64,000 nucleotides of DNA from Siderastrea radians. Lineage: Eukaryota > Cnidaria > Anthozoa > Scleractinia > Rhizangiidae. How positions within the stretch are numbered: position 1 is the stretch's first letter; every line of letters starts with the position of its first letter. Shown one piece after another: positions 43,500 to 54,827 of this stretch. Where the stretch lies: the NCBI GenBank assembly GCA_964017195.1, contig OZ024895.1, forward strand, positions 29,867,375-29,931,374, in the 5' to 3' direction. Both the position numbers and the translations under genes were made by a program. Below the pieces are notes generated by a model. That model saw only the letters and a list, made by a program, of their open reading frames with translations. It was not told the origin of the DNA and searched no databases.

Positions 43500-44035
43500 G
43501 CCCTGCTTTATACTTCCGTAGTGTAGCACTTGACAAACTTGAACGGCATACGGAAAGGGCTAGTTTTGGAACTTCTTGCTTTGTAGTTCAGGGGTGGAGC
43601 ACTTGAGAGACTTCGACGGTGGACATAGAGAGCGAGATGATGAATGTCTTGTCTCATAGTTCAGTGGTGGAGCACTTGAGAAACTTTTACGGTGGCAGAT
43701 AAGAAATATATTGCTTTATAGTTCAATGGTGGAGCACCTGAGAGACTTGAACCGTAAACTTAGAGGGTGGGATGAGGAATATCTTGCTCTAGAGTTCATT
43801 GGTGGAGCACTTGAGAAACTTCAACGGTAGACGTAGAGGGCGAGATGAGGAATATCTTGCTTTACAGTTCATTGGTGGAGCACTTGAGAAACGTGAACGG
43901 TAGACGTAGAGGGCTAGATGAGGAATATCTTCCTTTACAGTTCATTAGTGGAGAACTTGAGAAAATTGAACGGTAGACGTAGAGGGCGAGATGAGGTATA
44001 TCTTGCTTTACAGTTCATTGGTAGAGAACAAAACA
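43500..44035. repeat. 73-bp minisatellite, about 7 units
   Basis: Units of the form TTGCTTTACAGTTCATTGGT then GGAGCACTTGAGAAAC then GGTAGACGTAGAGGGCGAGA start near 43580, 43650, 43711, 43784, 43857, 43930 and 44003. Left units are more diverged. Confidence 0.9.
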
Positions 44036-44279
44036 ACAGTGTATTGGCTCTTTCTTATCTGAATCTCTCGATAAGTTCAAAACAGTGACAAGGTTTGTCC
44101 AAACCTTCACTTCCAAAACCTGCAAGGCAAAGAAAATCCCATTATCATCGGCATTAAAAAATTAAGCCAACATTTCTCCTCGAGCTCACTTAATTCCACT
44201 TTTCGGAACCCCTACGAAATCGCAAGCAATTCTCATAAGTTTAAGCTAACGTACACTATTCGATATTTAACTAAATAGA

Positions 44280-45950
44280 ACAACAAACAACATTTTTTGA
44301 AAGTTGTTAAGAACTCCCGGGCAGTTTTCTAGAGTCAAGGAGATCCCTTTCTGTGCTTTCAACATCTTTTCAAGATCTCAATCGTTTCTGGATGGATTCA
44401 AATAATAAGTCTCGATGGTCTTCGTGGTTTTTTTAGTTAACTTAACAAGTTTCGAGGTTTTGAAACCTCTTAAGACATCGCAAACACTTCTCCACAAATT
44501 AAGCCAGCAAGTTTCGATGTTTTGAAACCCCTCTCGAGATCGCAAACACTTCTCCACAAGCTCACTTAACAAGTTTCGATGTTTTGGAACCTCTTAGGAA
44601 ATCACAAACACTTCTCATCAGGTTAAGCTAAAGAACAAGACTCGAGCTCACTTGGCAATTTTCCATGTTTTGGTACCTCTCAAGAAATCACAAACACTTT
44701 TCCACTAATTAACCCAGCGAGTTTTCGAGCGCTTTTCAGTGAAACCTCTCTCGACATCGCAAACACGTATGCATAACCTCACTTAACAAGCTTTGATGTT
44801 TTGGAACTTCTCAAGAAATCACAAACACTTCTCCACTTATTAAGCCAGCAAGTTTCGATGTTTTGAAACCCCTCTCGAGATCGCAAACACTTCTCCACAA
44901 GCTCAACAAACAAGTTTCGATGTTTTGGAACCTCTTAAGAAATCACAAACACTTCTCAACAGGTTAAGCTAACGAACAAGACTCGAGCTCACTTGGCAAG
45001 TTTCCATGTTTTGGACCTATCAAGAAATCACAAACGCTTATCTACTAATTTAGCCAGCGAGATTTCGCGATGTTTTGAAACCTCTCTCGACATCGCAAAC
45101 ACGTCTCCATGACCTCACTTAACAAGTTACGAAGTTTTGGAACCTCTGAAGAAATCACAAACACTTCTACACTAATTAAGCCAGCAAGTTTCGATGTTTT
45201 GAGACCCCTCTCGAGATCGCAAACACTTCTCCACTAGCTCACTTCAAAAGTTTCGATGTTTTGGAACCTCTTAAGAAATCACAAACACTTCTCAACAGGT
45301 TAAGCTAACGAATATGACTCGATGTTTCGAAACTCTTCCTCACTAAGTAGTACCGTCAACAACACTTTTTTTTTCAGTGGAAGTTGTTGGGAAATCCCAA
45401 GAATCTTTCTACGAGTGAAACAAATACTTATTTTGCTTTGCCAAATTTAAAATAATGTCAGTCGCTTCTGGATTCAGCTAAAATAAGAACTCGGATGGTT
45501 TTCATCGTTTATTACTGAGTTCATTTAACAAGTTCGATGTTTTGGAACCGCTTAAGAAATCGCACACACGTCTCCACTAATTAAGCCAGCAAGTTCTGAT
45601 GTTTTGAAACCCCTCTCGAGATCGCAGACACTTCTCCGCAAGCTCACTTAAAAAGTTTCGATGCTTTGAAATCTCATAAGAAATCACAAACACTTCTCAA
45701 CCGGTTTTAAAAGACAACGAACATTTTCGTAAAAGTTTTTGGAAGTTGTTAAAAAATTCCGGGAAGCTTTCTACAAGTGAAACGAACAAATTTTTGCCTT
45801 GCTAATTTAAAAATAATGGGTTCTGGATTCAGTTAAATTAAGAAGTTCGGATGGTTTTCCGTCGACATACAAAATTTCGATATTTTGAAACCTCTTAAGA
45901 AATTAATTACAAACACTTCTCCACTGGTTAAGCTATAACCGATAAACTAT
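44280..45950. repeat. ~62-bp satellite with ~340-bp higher-order period
   Basis: Monomers GTTTCGATGTTTTGGAACCT then AAGAAATCACAAACACTTCT recur throughout. The subtype carrying CCCCTCTCGAGATCGC recurs at 44511, 44852 and 45188, giving a period of about 340 bp, and once more near 45590. A larger spacer (AAGTTGTT...TTCTGGATTCA) recurs near 44285, 45370 and 45735. Confidence 0.88.
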
Positions 45951-46355
45951 AATCAGTTAGCATAACTACGTGACGTTCAAGTTACCTCCACAGGAAGATA
46001 TGTCCTATGTCTTCTAACCTCTTTACAACCCTTACGACTCCGCTCGTTGGTTTGGAGCTTCTGTAAACCGTCGAAGAAGGTTTTATCGTTCTTGACTGAA
46101 ACGGATCTCTGGGGTCAGGAGAATCCCAGATCAGCTTCAATTTGAAATTTCGAAAATAACACAAGAAACATGCAAGGAAAGGCGTTTTATTGCTGATCGG
46201 TTCAGTGCTGTTGTTAATCAAGTGCACAATTCTAAACTTCTAATGTAGGTAGATAATTTAAATAAAAAACTGTTGTGACAGAATGTATCAGGTATTTTTT
46301 TGCATACACAAGGGAAATGAAAAAATGTAAGAATTTTTGAAGACGACCTGCAAGG

Positions 46356-46651
46356 GGACTGTTCGTTATTTATGGCTAAGGGGGGGGGGGGGGTCGGTGA
46401 TTTTCAACCAATTCAGGCATATGAAGAATTTATCCCTCCCCAAAAATGGGTATTTAAAAAAATTACCCCCCGTTTATGTGACAGGTTCAAAATTTTACCC
46501 TCCCCCCTCCCCTACCCTCAGGACGCAACGTGCTTACAATTGCAAAATTGCGTACAACATGTGTTCCTTTTTCAGTGATTTTGAAAATTTTACCTCCCCA
46601 CTCTAAACACCGCACCCCCCCCCCCCTTAGGCATAAATAACGGACAGTTCC
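46356..46651. mobile_element. 296-bp TIR MITE
   Basis: GGACTGTTCGTTATTTATGG then CTAAGGGGG at the left, with its inverse at the right (46622-46651). The interior is two C-rich and G-rich halves that are themselves roughly inverted. It ends 11 bp before the stop codon of the proposed minus-strand gene. Confidence 0.8.
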
Positions 46652-46661
46652 TAGATCGTTG

Positions 46662-47188
46662 CTAGTCAGTACACATTCCTCCAACTATCAGGGTGTATAA
46701 TCGGAAGTCATAACGAAATAGGTCTATCTTTGCAGGATCCACGTGAAATGAAATTGCCACTTTGTGAGCTTTTGCAGGCTTTCCGGTGTCTCCACGACTC
46801 CATTTTGCGTCTTCAAGGAGGCTTTAAAAAAAATGAAGAACAGTGGTTCACAGATTATTCCTTAAGGTCATAAAATAAAAATTTAAGGAACTTATTAGTT
46901 TTAAAAAACTTACCATGTCGGCTCCCTGTCTGTTCCTTCGTCGAAATAGGAGGAAAGCAAGCTCGAAACACTTTTATTTAATGTAGCTCTCACGCGCTGT
47001 CTGTCGCGCACTTCAATGCAGGAAGTGTCTTTTGGATTGTCTGGGTTTCTGCACAGTCTATAGGTTCGGTCAGTGACGAGGTCCTTGACAGGTTTATAAA
47101 AGCACATTCCCACAGCTCGGACACGGTTTCCGGGTAAGGCGCCTTCTTTCTCATTTATTGTCACCTTTATAGAACTTGGTGCCGCCAT
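46662..47188 (-). CDS. Small two-exon gene with HIRAN-like domain
   Basis: Exon 1 runs 47188 down to 46914, ATG in good context (ATCCATGGCGG), and ends at donor ACATG/GTAAGT in phase 2. Exon 2 runs 46821 down to 46662 after acceptor TTTTTTTTAAAG and ends in TAG, predicted 144 residues. Residues about 20-75 resemble a HIRAN domain (RAVGMCFYKPVKDL, then YRLCRNPDNPKDTSCIEVRD), the small fold that binds 3' DNA ends in HLTF-type proteins. Exon 2 reads AKWSRGDTGKPAKAHKVAIS and then SFHVDP, which I do not recognise. A CCAAT box lies upstream on the minus strand (47261-47265). The next element is a MITE immediately 3', so the true end may differ. No helicase or RING part is present. HIRAN is inferred from pattern only. 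Confidence 0.45.
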
Positions 47189-47269
47189 GGATATGGGTTT
47201 GCTTTCTTCCTGGTTGACTGACTGAAAATCTGTTATACGACCCAAACAGGAAGCTGCAGTTCATTGGTT

Positions 47270-48640
47270 AACATAAATTGTAATCTAACACGTATCCTTG
47301 ATGCACAAAAACATCAGAGGTGCGTAAAAAGAGTATAACGAAAGCAACTAAGTGCTGCGCTCTAATTTAATTAACTGCCATTTCGCATTGTGTTCAATTA
47401 TTTTGTGATTTTAAATATGCCGTGTTGACACTTTACTGCGCTCCTAGATCCTAGCATTGTGGACTGTTCTTTACATCGTTTCCGCTCGGTACAGGCAGAA
47501 TGAGAGATATTTTGTTCGGTTTTGGAATGTTTTGAATGAACTTCAAGTGCTATCAGAGCAAACTTAACCTGGAGTGCGGTTATCCAGTATCAAAATGCAC
47601 TCGTCACCTGTTAAATGTGAACTTATTTTGCAAGATATTTAATTTTTTCCTAATTTTTCTCCACGAAAACGAGCCGGCTTCGAGACATGCAGTATACAAA
47701 ATTTAGAAACTTGTGTGCACGAACATTTTAGGCTATAAAAGAAAATGTATTGTTTCTTTTCATGAAATGTTTTGGCATGGAAAGCTTTCTGTCGATGATT
47801 TTTCCTTTTGGAAGCGAAAGTTGGGTTTTGAAAGCGAATGTTTTGTAAAGCGCAAAAACTGAATTTGCATATTAACCCGGTCGAAGTTTGACATTCGAGT
47901 GGCTGTCATCAAGTTGCAAGAAATTTCTAAATGATTTAATCTGCAATGTTGATTTGATGCCGAAACATATTTCTTTTTTACACCAAAGAATATAGTTATT
48001 CGACTATTTCATGTCAAAGGAGAAGCCGATAACGTTTATTTTTAAATGGTTTTGTTATTGACTGCGTGACAGAAACTTTTTACGTTTTTGCAAACATGCG
48101 AAAACACGCAGTGATGTTTGCGACATGCCTTCCTGCGAGTCGCGAAAAAACGCGAAATGACATCGATGTTTCGTTTGCACCTCTGCGTTCACAAAAAGCT
48201 AGAAAGGCAAGATGACACGATTATCAAGCTGGCGCAGTGGGCGCGACAGGCTAAATAAAATCCACGATTGGCGAAAAGAACGCGATCATAGGCGCGATGA
48301 AGCGAAGTTTGGGAAAATTAAATTTAGTCTCACGCTAGCTTTTCAAATGGATAGAAAATATGGTTAAGAAACACCATTTTGGGCGAAATTCATGCGCAAG
48401 TCTTGATATTGCCGTGTAGCACGACAAGAGTTCGTTTCAAACGTCGTGCTGAAGTCGAATCGAACAAAACAAACTGCTGTACTTGCAATGTGGGAAAGCG
48501 CTTGCAAATATCGATTTTATGCTGTTTTACACACAAAGGAGTTTTATTACCGACACCGGAAATCACGACCAGGTATTCTATTTTTAAAAACTCGCGACTC
48601 CTCTAGCTTTGTTTTGCAATTTGCCGCTGCCAATCACTTG
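47270..48640. other. Intergenic, nothing coding recognised
   Basis: Only short frames. At 48407-48450 there is a piece of the GTCGTGCTACTGCCGTG repeat also found at 781-980. Confidence 0.5.
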
Positions 48641-48649
48641 TTGAGTAAT

Positions 48650-49740
48650 GGCATATGTATGTCAAAACACTCGTTCTTGGTAAACTGACTCAAGGCATTT
48701 TGCAAAATTTTAACTACGATGGCTACTGTGACTTGTCGACATTTTCTGCCGGGAAAAAAATGAAATTAGACTTTATAAACTTCATGGAAAGGACAAAACT
48801 CCCAGAGCATACATTCTTGGTTTCCTTAGATGTCACCAGCCTGTACACAAATATCCCGCAAGGGGAGGGGATCAACACAGTATGCAGAGCATATGAGAAT
48901 TTCTACGGGGAAAACAACCCCATACCAACCCTCTCCCTCAGAGAAATTCTAAGGCTGATTCTCCAAGAGAATTCTTTTGAATTCGACGGGAAAAACTATC
49001 TCCAAACCCACAAAACCGCAATGGGCCCAAAAATGGCAGTTGCCTTTGCAAAATTTTTATCTCGGCGGTTGAGACGGAAATAATTAGGCTTAGCAACACA
49101 AAACCACTTCAGTAGAAAAGATACATCGATGACATATTCTCACTGTGGAATGTTGACAAAAAGGAAATAGAAGAGTTTATTGTCCTAGCAAACAGACACC
49201 ACCCGACAATTAAATTTACGTCTTAAATCTCAGATAAAGAAATAAACTTGCTGGAAAGGTGAAAGATTTAACAAACAAGCAATCCTTGATATCCGCAGAC
49301 ATTTTAAGCCGACAGAGACTTTCTAGTACACTCACTTCTCTTCCTGTCACCCACTAGGGTTTATCAAAGGTGAAGCCCTAAGACTTCTTAGAACAAACTC
49401 TTCAGCGAAATCTTTCGTTGAGAATCTAAACCAATTTAAGGCACGCCTTCGTGCCAGAAACTACCCTAACAGTTCAGTAGAAAGAATAACGTCGGAAGTC
49501 AAATTCAGCGCAAGGAAGTCGGCACTTCAACAAAGACAGAGAGTGCAAAGAAAAATTCCGCCTTTCGTTACAACATTCCACCCGGCTGTGCCTAATCTCA
49601 AGAACACCCTTATGAGCAATGGCACTTAATTCAAAATCAACCATTGCTAAGATGAAGTATACAAAGAACCCCCTATAATCTCATACCAAAAAGGAAAATC
49701 TCTAGGGGATACACTCGTGAAAGCTAAACTATAAGGTCAA
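48650..49740 (+). pseudogene. Penelope-like element reverse transcriptase relic
   Basis: The frame 48655-49050 carries KLDFINFMERTKLPEHTFLV then SLDVTSLYTNIPQGEG, ILRLILQENSFEFDGKNYLQ and TAMGPKMAVAFA, the fingers and palm of Penelope-like RTs. A frame change at about 49050 leads to the catalytic box RYIDDIFSLW (49113 on), EIEEFIVLANRHHPTIKFT, then THFSSCHPLGFIKGEALRLL and PPIISYQKGKSLGDTLVKAK. Several stops break it. The N-terminus and the GIY-YIG domain are missing. It is the same broad class as the relic at 22680 but a separate insertion. Confidence 0.82.
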
Positions 49741-49759
49741 GGAAACACATTAGCACGAG

Positions 49760-52680
49760 CATATAAGCTGCGTTTGGCCTGTCAACACTTTATTTCGTTC
49801 TTATAAAAACATCGTTCTTTTTCTTCGCTTTTTTTTTTTTCACGTTATTTCAATTCGTGGTGATACAGTAACACGGGAAATCTAACCATATTTAGATCCA
49901 ATATTGGCTTCTGTGGGTTCTAAATGTAATTCTTGGAAAACTAATCAGGTTTTCAAAAGCGATCTGGGATGTCCACGTGCTAATCACTATCTCACTATCT
50001 GTGGCAGATATTTTTTTAATGTTATGTAATGTTTACCGCATGTGCCGAAACTCAGTACCACGCGCGCGATGAGGTTCGAAACAACGCAGATCTCAAACTC
50101 TACAGGGGCCCGTTTCTCAAAAGTCCCGATACCTTTTCGAGCCCGCAGCTAAAAGATCAAAATCTGTAGAACGTTGGCGTAGTTTCTAGCCCCCATATCA
50201 CCCCGATTTTGCCCCCTTGCCCTCAGACATCGAAAGCAAACCTAAAAACACAAGCCCCTCAAACCTAGAAAACTCAACCAGCAAGGCTCGGTGTCCGATA
50301 GTTCATAAATGTTAACATTCTCGGAACTGTGCTCTTTCAATCAATTACATAACAGTGAAAAATATGTCTGTCACGGAAAAAAGCCCTTGTAAGAATATTT
50401 TAACACCGAGTATAGGCTAATATTGATCACTCAGTCTGTCCGAATTTTGGAAGATGGCGTTTTTGAAGAGTTTGCGTTTTCGAGATCTGTGTTTTCGAGT
50501 TCTGAGTTTTCGAGACACCCTGCCGAGAGAAACATGCGACTTTTCTCGAAATCCCATAAAATGAAATTGCGCAGATTCTTGCCAGGAAAGTATAGAAATG
50601 GTTTGTTTGGCTTTTAGTCACTTAGCCGTTTTCCGTTTTCTGTTTTCCGTGATGGGTGGACAACAGTTTTAGCATAATTATATATGCCCGCAGTCTAGGT
50701 CAAAGGCAAAAATATCAGGGAATAAGATTTGTTTTGTCGAGCGGTTCTACTGTGCCTTTAGCGCACCCTTTTCACCAGAAATACTTTTTTATGTTCTTAG
50801 GCGTACATGTCTGATTCTCGCAATGTGATTTGTATCAAAATCCTGAGTGAAATCCCGGCTGGAGAGCCTTGAAGTTTTAGCCGGTAATTTATTACACAAA
50901 GAGTAAATAACCCGTTTATTCCTCCCTCCATATAACACCTCTAAAATTCAGATAGCTTATCCGAACGTTTAACATCTGCCTGTGTTTAAAAGATATCGTC
51001 GAAACGAAATGTTTAGGGTGCAATGGTAACCAATTTTGAAAGGATTCGAATGAGAACATACCCTGAAACTACAGTATATCCAGACATACGGTTTCAGAAC
51101 AGCATGAAAGAAGATACGACCATGTAAATGTTTGCTCTACAATAAATTAGCGACTTTTAGCGAGATGTGATGACTCGTACCTTTGTTGTAGACTTCTCTT
51201 CCTACGGTAGAATGAGCACTTGGTTTGACCTGAAGAAATGGCGGGCGCACAGCACCAGAGAAGAAATCAATCATACAGTCAGATCACGAATTCGGAACAG
51301 TAATTAAAACTTATCCACGTAAATTGGTGATAAAGGAAAAGAAACTTACCTTTCCTTAAAAAATAAAATTAGAAACGCGAACGCTGCGATAGAACAATAG
51401 AAGCACGCCAAAAGCCCTCAGAACAAATACACTGAAACAGCGCAACTTTGATTTCTCCAGAGACGGTTAGTGGGGACCTTGAATTCGCGGGTGAGATGGG
51501 GGAAACACCTCCTGTGCTTCCAAATCGATTGACAGCTGTCAAATAACAAAGTTGAAAGACATAACGCAACAAATAAACTCGCAACATGTCGCGCCATAGG
51601 CCTACCATCCTCCGAAACCGTCCCTTATTAATGCACACCTCACCACACAAACAGAGGATTGTAAGCCTGTCGTCGCGCCCACTTAGGTATTTTTATCCCC
51701 CGGGTGTGCGCGAGGTGTGTTTACCAGCCATGTATAGCCTGCTGACATATTTCCCAGGAGACATTGCAATACTCGACCGCTCTCACTGAAAAAACACACG
51801 TTATCCAGCCAGGATTTTTCCTAAATAAAAACTACGCGATCAAGCAACCGTTTGAAGGACTCTTAACAGCAAGGGCCTTGCCAGAACATAAATTTTTCCA
51901 GCCAGCAGCGAAAAGCCTGCCGAGTGGGGAAGCGGATATTTTGTATATTGGCTCTGTTGAGCACTCCTGACTCGCTGCTTTGCAGAGAATATGATAAACA
52001 CCCTACTGTCTTGTCTTCTTTTCCAAAGAGGAGGACTTTCTTGTGTATAGTTCCTTTAGTCTATATCAGAGAAGTGAATTTTGTTTTATTCCTGCGTACA
52101 CTGATTGGCGAATTAAAATGGGTTTGGTACAAGGAAGCTTGGTACATTAGTTTTGTTGCTTGTACTAAGAAGGCATTGTTGTTCAATTACAAGTGTATGT
52201 AACCGAGGAAGTTCACTCATTCTTTCTTTTAAACGAAGAAGTATAATAATAACTTCCCATTAGATTACATGTATAAGATGATACCAATGTTGAATGTATA
52301 AGAATCCATGTTCATTATTTTTAATAGGCATGTTTGATTTCTAGCAGTTTATCAAAACCAATCTTTGTAGTACATTACATAACATGACCTACATGTAAAA
52401 AACTATCAATAATCGGTTAAGACGTGTGAATCAAGAAATATTTGTCGGTATTCAAAAGCAAACCGTACATCTAGACAAAATAGGCGAAACCTAACTGACA
52501 CTGTCAACCCTTGGGCTAGAAACATAAAGACCTGACAATTATTTTCTCCATAAACACTCCATTGCACTTTTTTGAAGGGATTGATATGGAAAACCATTAC
52601 AGATGGGACATTGAGACCTGGCACACATCATGCTCTATACTTTTTTGCAAAACCTCATATTCTGGGGGTATAATATCATT
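49760..52680. other. Intergenic, no gene supported
   Basis: No protein-like frame. At 50470-50515 three short GTTTTCGAG-TCTG repeats occur. GTAAGT-like donors on the minus strand near 51350 lack a convincing exon. Confidence 0.45.
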
Positions 52681-52689
52681 TCTTCTCCA

Positions 52690-53480
52690 CAGCGAATTAA
52701 CTCGAGAAATATAAACTGCTCAACAGCCTTCCTCAGCAGAATATGTTTACTTCGTTCGCAACGAAAGCACTGCATAGCGTTTTACGGATGCTTCACAGTT
52801 TAGGTTGAAATACCCTTTCTTGAAAGAAGTTATAGAAAACTGGACTGATTGTAATTATTGGGAGGAGAAACTTGATTTCAATACCACACGTATCTGGCAT
52901 GATTCGATCATCAGAATCGAGATCCAAACATTTTTTCCCATAGAAATCCTGGTTTAGAGCAAGGATAAAAGAAGATAAAGATCTATTTGGATTTGATCAA
53001 AAAAATTCCTAAGCTACAACGCATATGTTTTAAAAGGTAGGGCCGCCCTTGAAGTAATACGAAAGAGCACAAACAGTTTTCCACTAAGGGATACAACTGA
53101 GAACCTCCTGCCCCAACCAAAGATCTGTAAAGAATGCCATTAACGTCTTATTGAAATAAGGTCATCTCCCCCATGAAAAATGATTCTTTGAATAAGGTTT
53201 GGTTGAAAATCTATCCGTCAAATGCAAAAAATATATATATATATATGTATATTTACCTATTGCCATTGTTACGAACACAAGAAACAAGGCTGGGAGTCTT
53301 TCAGTTTATTACTAACAGGCGAAAAATCGCTAAGAATGACTTTCTTTGTACAACAGATATAAAACTGACGTACTCCTGTTCCTTTTGTGAGGAAACGACA
53401 GAAACACTACACTTACCATGGAATTGTAAATACACTCAAGCTTTATGTAACAACATTTTCGGGTGACTATCCCCAAATCC
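52690..53480 (+). pseudogene. Tx1/L1-like LINE, C-terminal relic
   Basis: Pieces KEVIENWTDCNYWEEKLDFN and TTRIWHDSIIRIE precede RLGVFQFITNRRKIAKNDFL and CSFCEETTETLHLPWNCKY, the cysteine-histidine tail that follows RT in L1/Tx1 LINEs. An (AT)n expansion at 53228-53250 and many stops interrupt it. The RT core is absent. Confidence 0.6.
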
Positions 53481-53825
53481 TACTGTCTACTGAATTGAAA
53501 GTCCGTTATCCTTTTTTATCGATTTGTCTTGGCTTTGTTGACAATGCGTTAGATCCTCCTTTACATCATCTACTTTTTGCACAATTGTTGCGAGACACCA
53601 TAATTTTATACACCTGCATGCTTAGAAATACTTGACCTAGGCTGCAGCTGTAAACACAATTATTACTGAACTTCTGAGAGACCGAAAAAAACAGATAGCA
53701 TTTGACAACAATAGCCAGAATTCTTTTCAAAAGAGATGGATGCATGTTACTAAGACAACCCTTCTGCAAGGAAGCCAACCCATTCAAAAGGCAGAAAGCA
53801 ATAATATTAATAGCGGAACTCCTCC

Positions 53826-53960
53826 GCGGCCGTAGGCCGCGGGAGTGGAGCCCCATAGTCATACGTAAAGGCGTGCTGGTAATTTTTTATGGTCATGGCA
53901 AGCGGAATGGCTCGCGGGCGCGTGCGCCGTACATACATACATACATACGTACGTACGTCG
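53826..53960. repeat. CGCGGCC palindrome and (CATA)n/(CGTA)n tract
   Basis: CCGCGGCCGTAGGCCGCGG is a perfect short palindrome around GTA (53824-53842). A CATACATACATACATACG tract follows at 53932-53959. Confidence 0.8.
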
Positions 53961-53979
53961 CATTTCATGACATTCTTAC

Positions 53980-54435
53980 ATGAGGCAATTTTCGCTGGAA
54001 GAGCAGAGACGAAGGAAAAGAGACGGAGATAGAGAACAACAACGGAAAAGAAGGAGAAACGCCACCGAAGAACAGCGTCAAGCACCCGGTCAAGCAGAGC
54101 GGAAACGAAAACGAAAAAGACGAAGGAACAGTACAGCAGAGAGATAAAGGCAACTAGAAATAAGACGGAACGGTACTGAAGAACAACGCCAGAGGAAAAC
54201 TGAGAGACGCCGACAGAGAACTGTAAACATGTCGGGTACAGTTTTCTTGATTTTTATCTATTTGTGATTGGAAATAATTTTGTAACACCGAATAATTTAC
54301 GTCTACGTTTTTGTATTTTATTCTACAGATCATCAAGGGGAAAGAAGTCGTAATCGAGAACGGAGAAGAAATTTACGCCAAGGACAGCATGAAGTTACAA
54401 GGTGTTCAGTTAAAATCAATCTCCGTGCTTTAGCA
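53980..54435 (+). pseudogene. Arg-rich STPR-like repeat protein fragment
   Basis: From ATG at 53980, MRQFSLEEQRRRKRDGDREQ runs into RRRNATEEQRQAPGQ and RRRRNSTAER, stops at TAA 54145-54147, and continues in the same frame with IRRNGTEEQRQRKTERRRQR. After a GT...AG interval (54233-54329) the Arg-rich character resumes (GERSRNRERRRNLRQGQHE) to a stop near 54448. The NxTxEQRQ words at about 20-25-residue spacing resemble STPR DNA-binding repeats and N-termini of some Helitron-type proteins. It is broken or partial, and the family is uncertain. Confidence 0.4.
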
Positions 54436-54827
54436 AAGTTTGTTTAACAAAAAAAAAATGCACTGTTACAAAAGTGAACTTTTCGTCAAAACTTAAACCG
54501 CACCTTTTACGGTATGTCATTTAATACTACTCATAGAAAGTGAAAAAAAGAGGAAAAGAAACAAACCAAAACAAAACGAAAAAAGGGAACGCAATTTGAG
54601 GGGGTAGTGCAAAGGTGATGGTATCATGTTACAAGATTTCGCAATCTGGCCGCGCGCGTGGCTGAGAACGAGGACAAACTGAATACCTTTTCAACGTTAG
54701 AAATGAAAAGATAGGCTAAAGAAACTCGACTGCCGGTCCTAAATGCCTATTAAGTGGAATATGGATGTCTTTATTGAGAGGAGAAATATGGATTGCTTTG
54801 GCCCGATGCTTTAAGCCTAACTGAACC

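Noticed and set aside
46736..46873. Plus-strand terminal exon candidate (acceptor TTTGCAG, 45 residues, AATAAA just after the stop)
   Set aside because: No upstream partner exon, and it is antisense to the better-supported minus-strand exon pair at 46662-47188.
51369..51650. 93-codon minus-strand frame with a GTAAGT donor downstream
   Set aside because: The frame stops before the donor, composition is not protein-like, and no acceptor partner was found.
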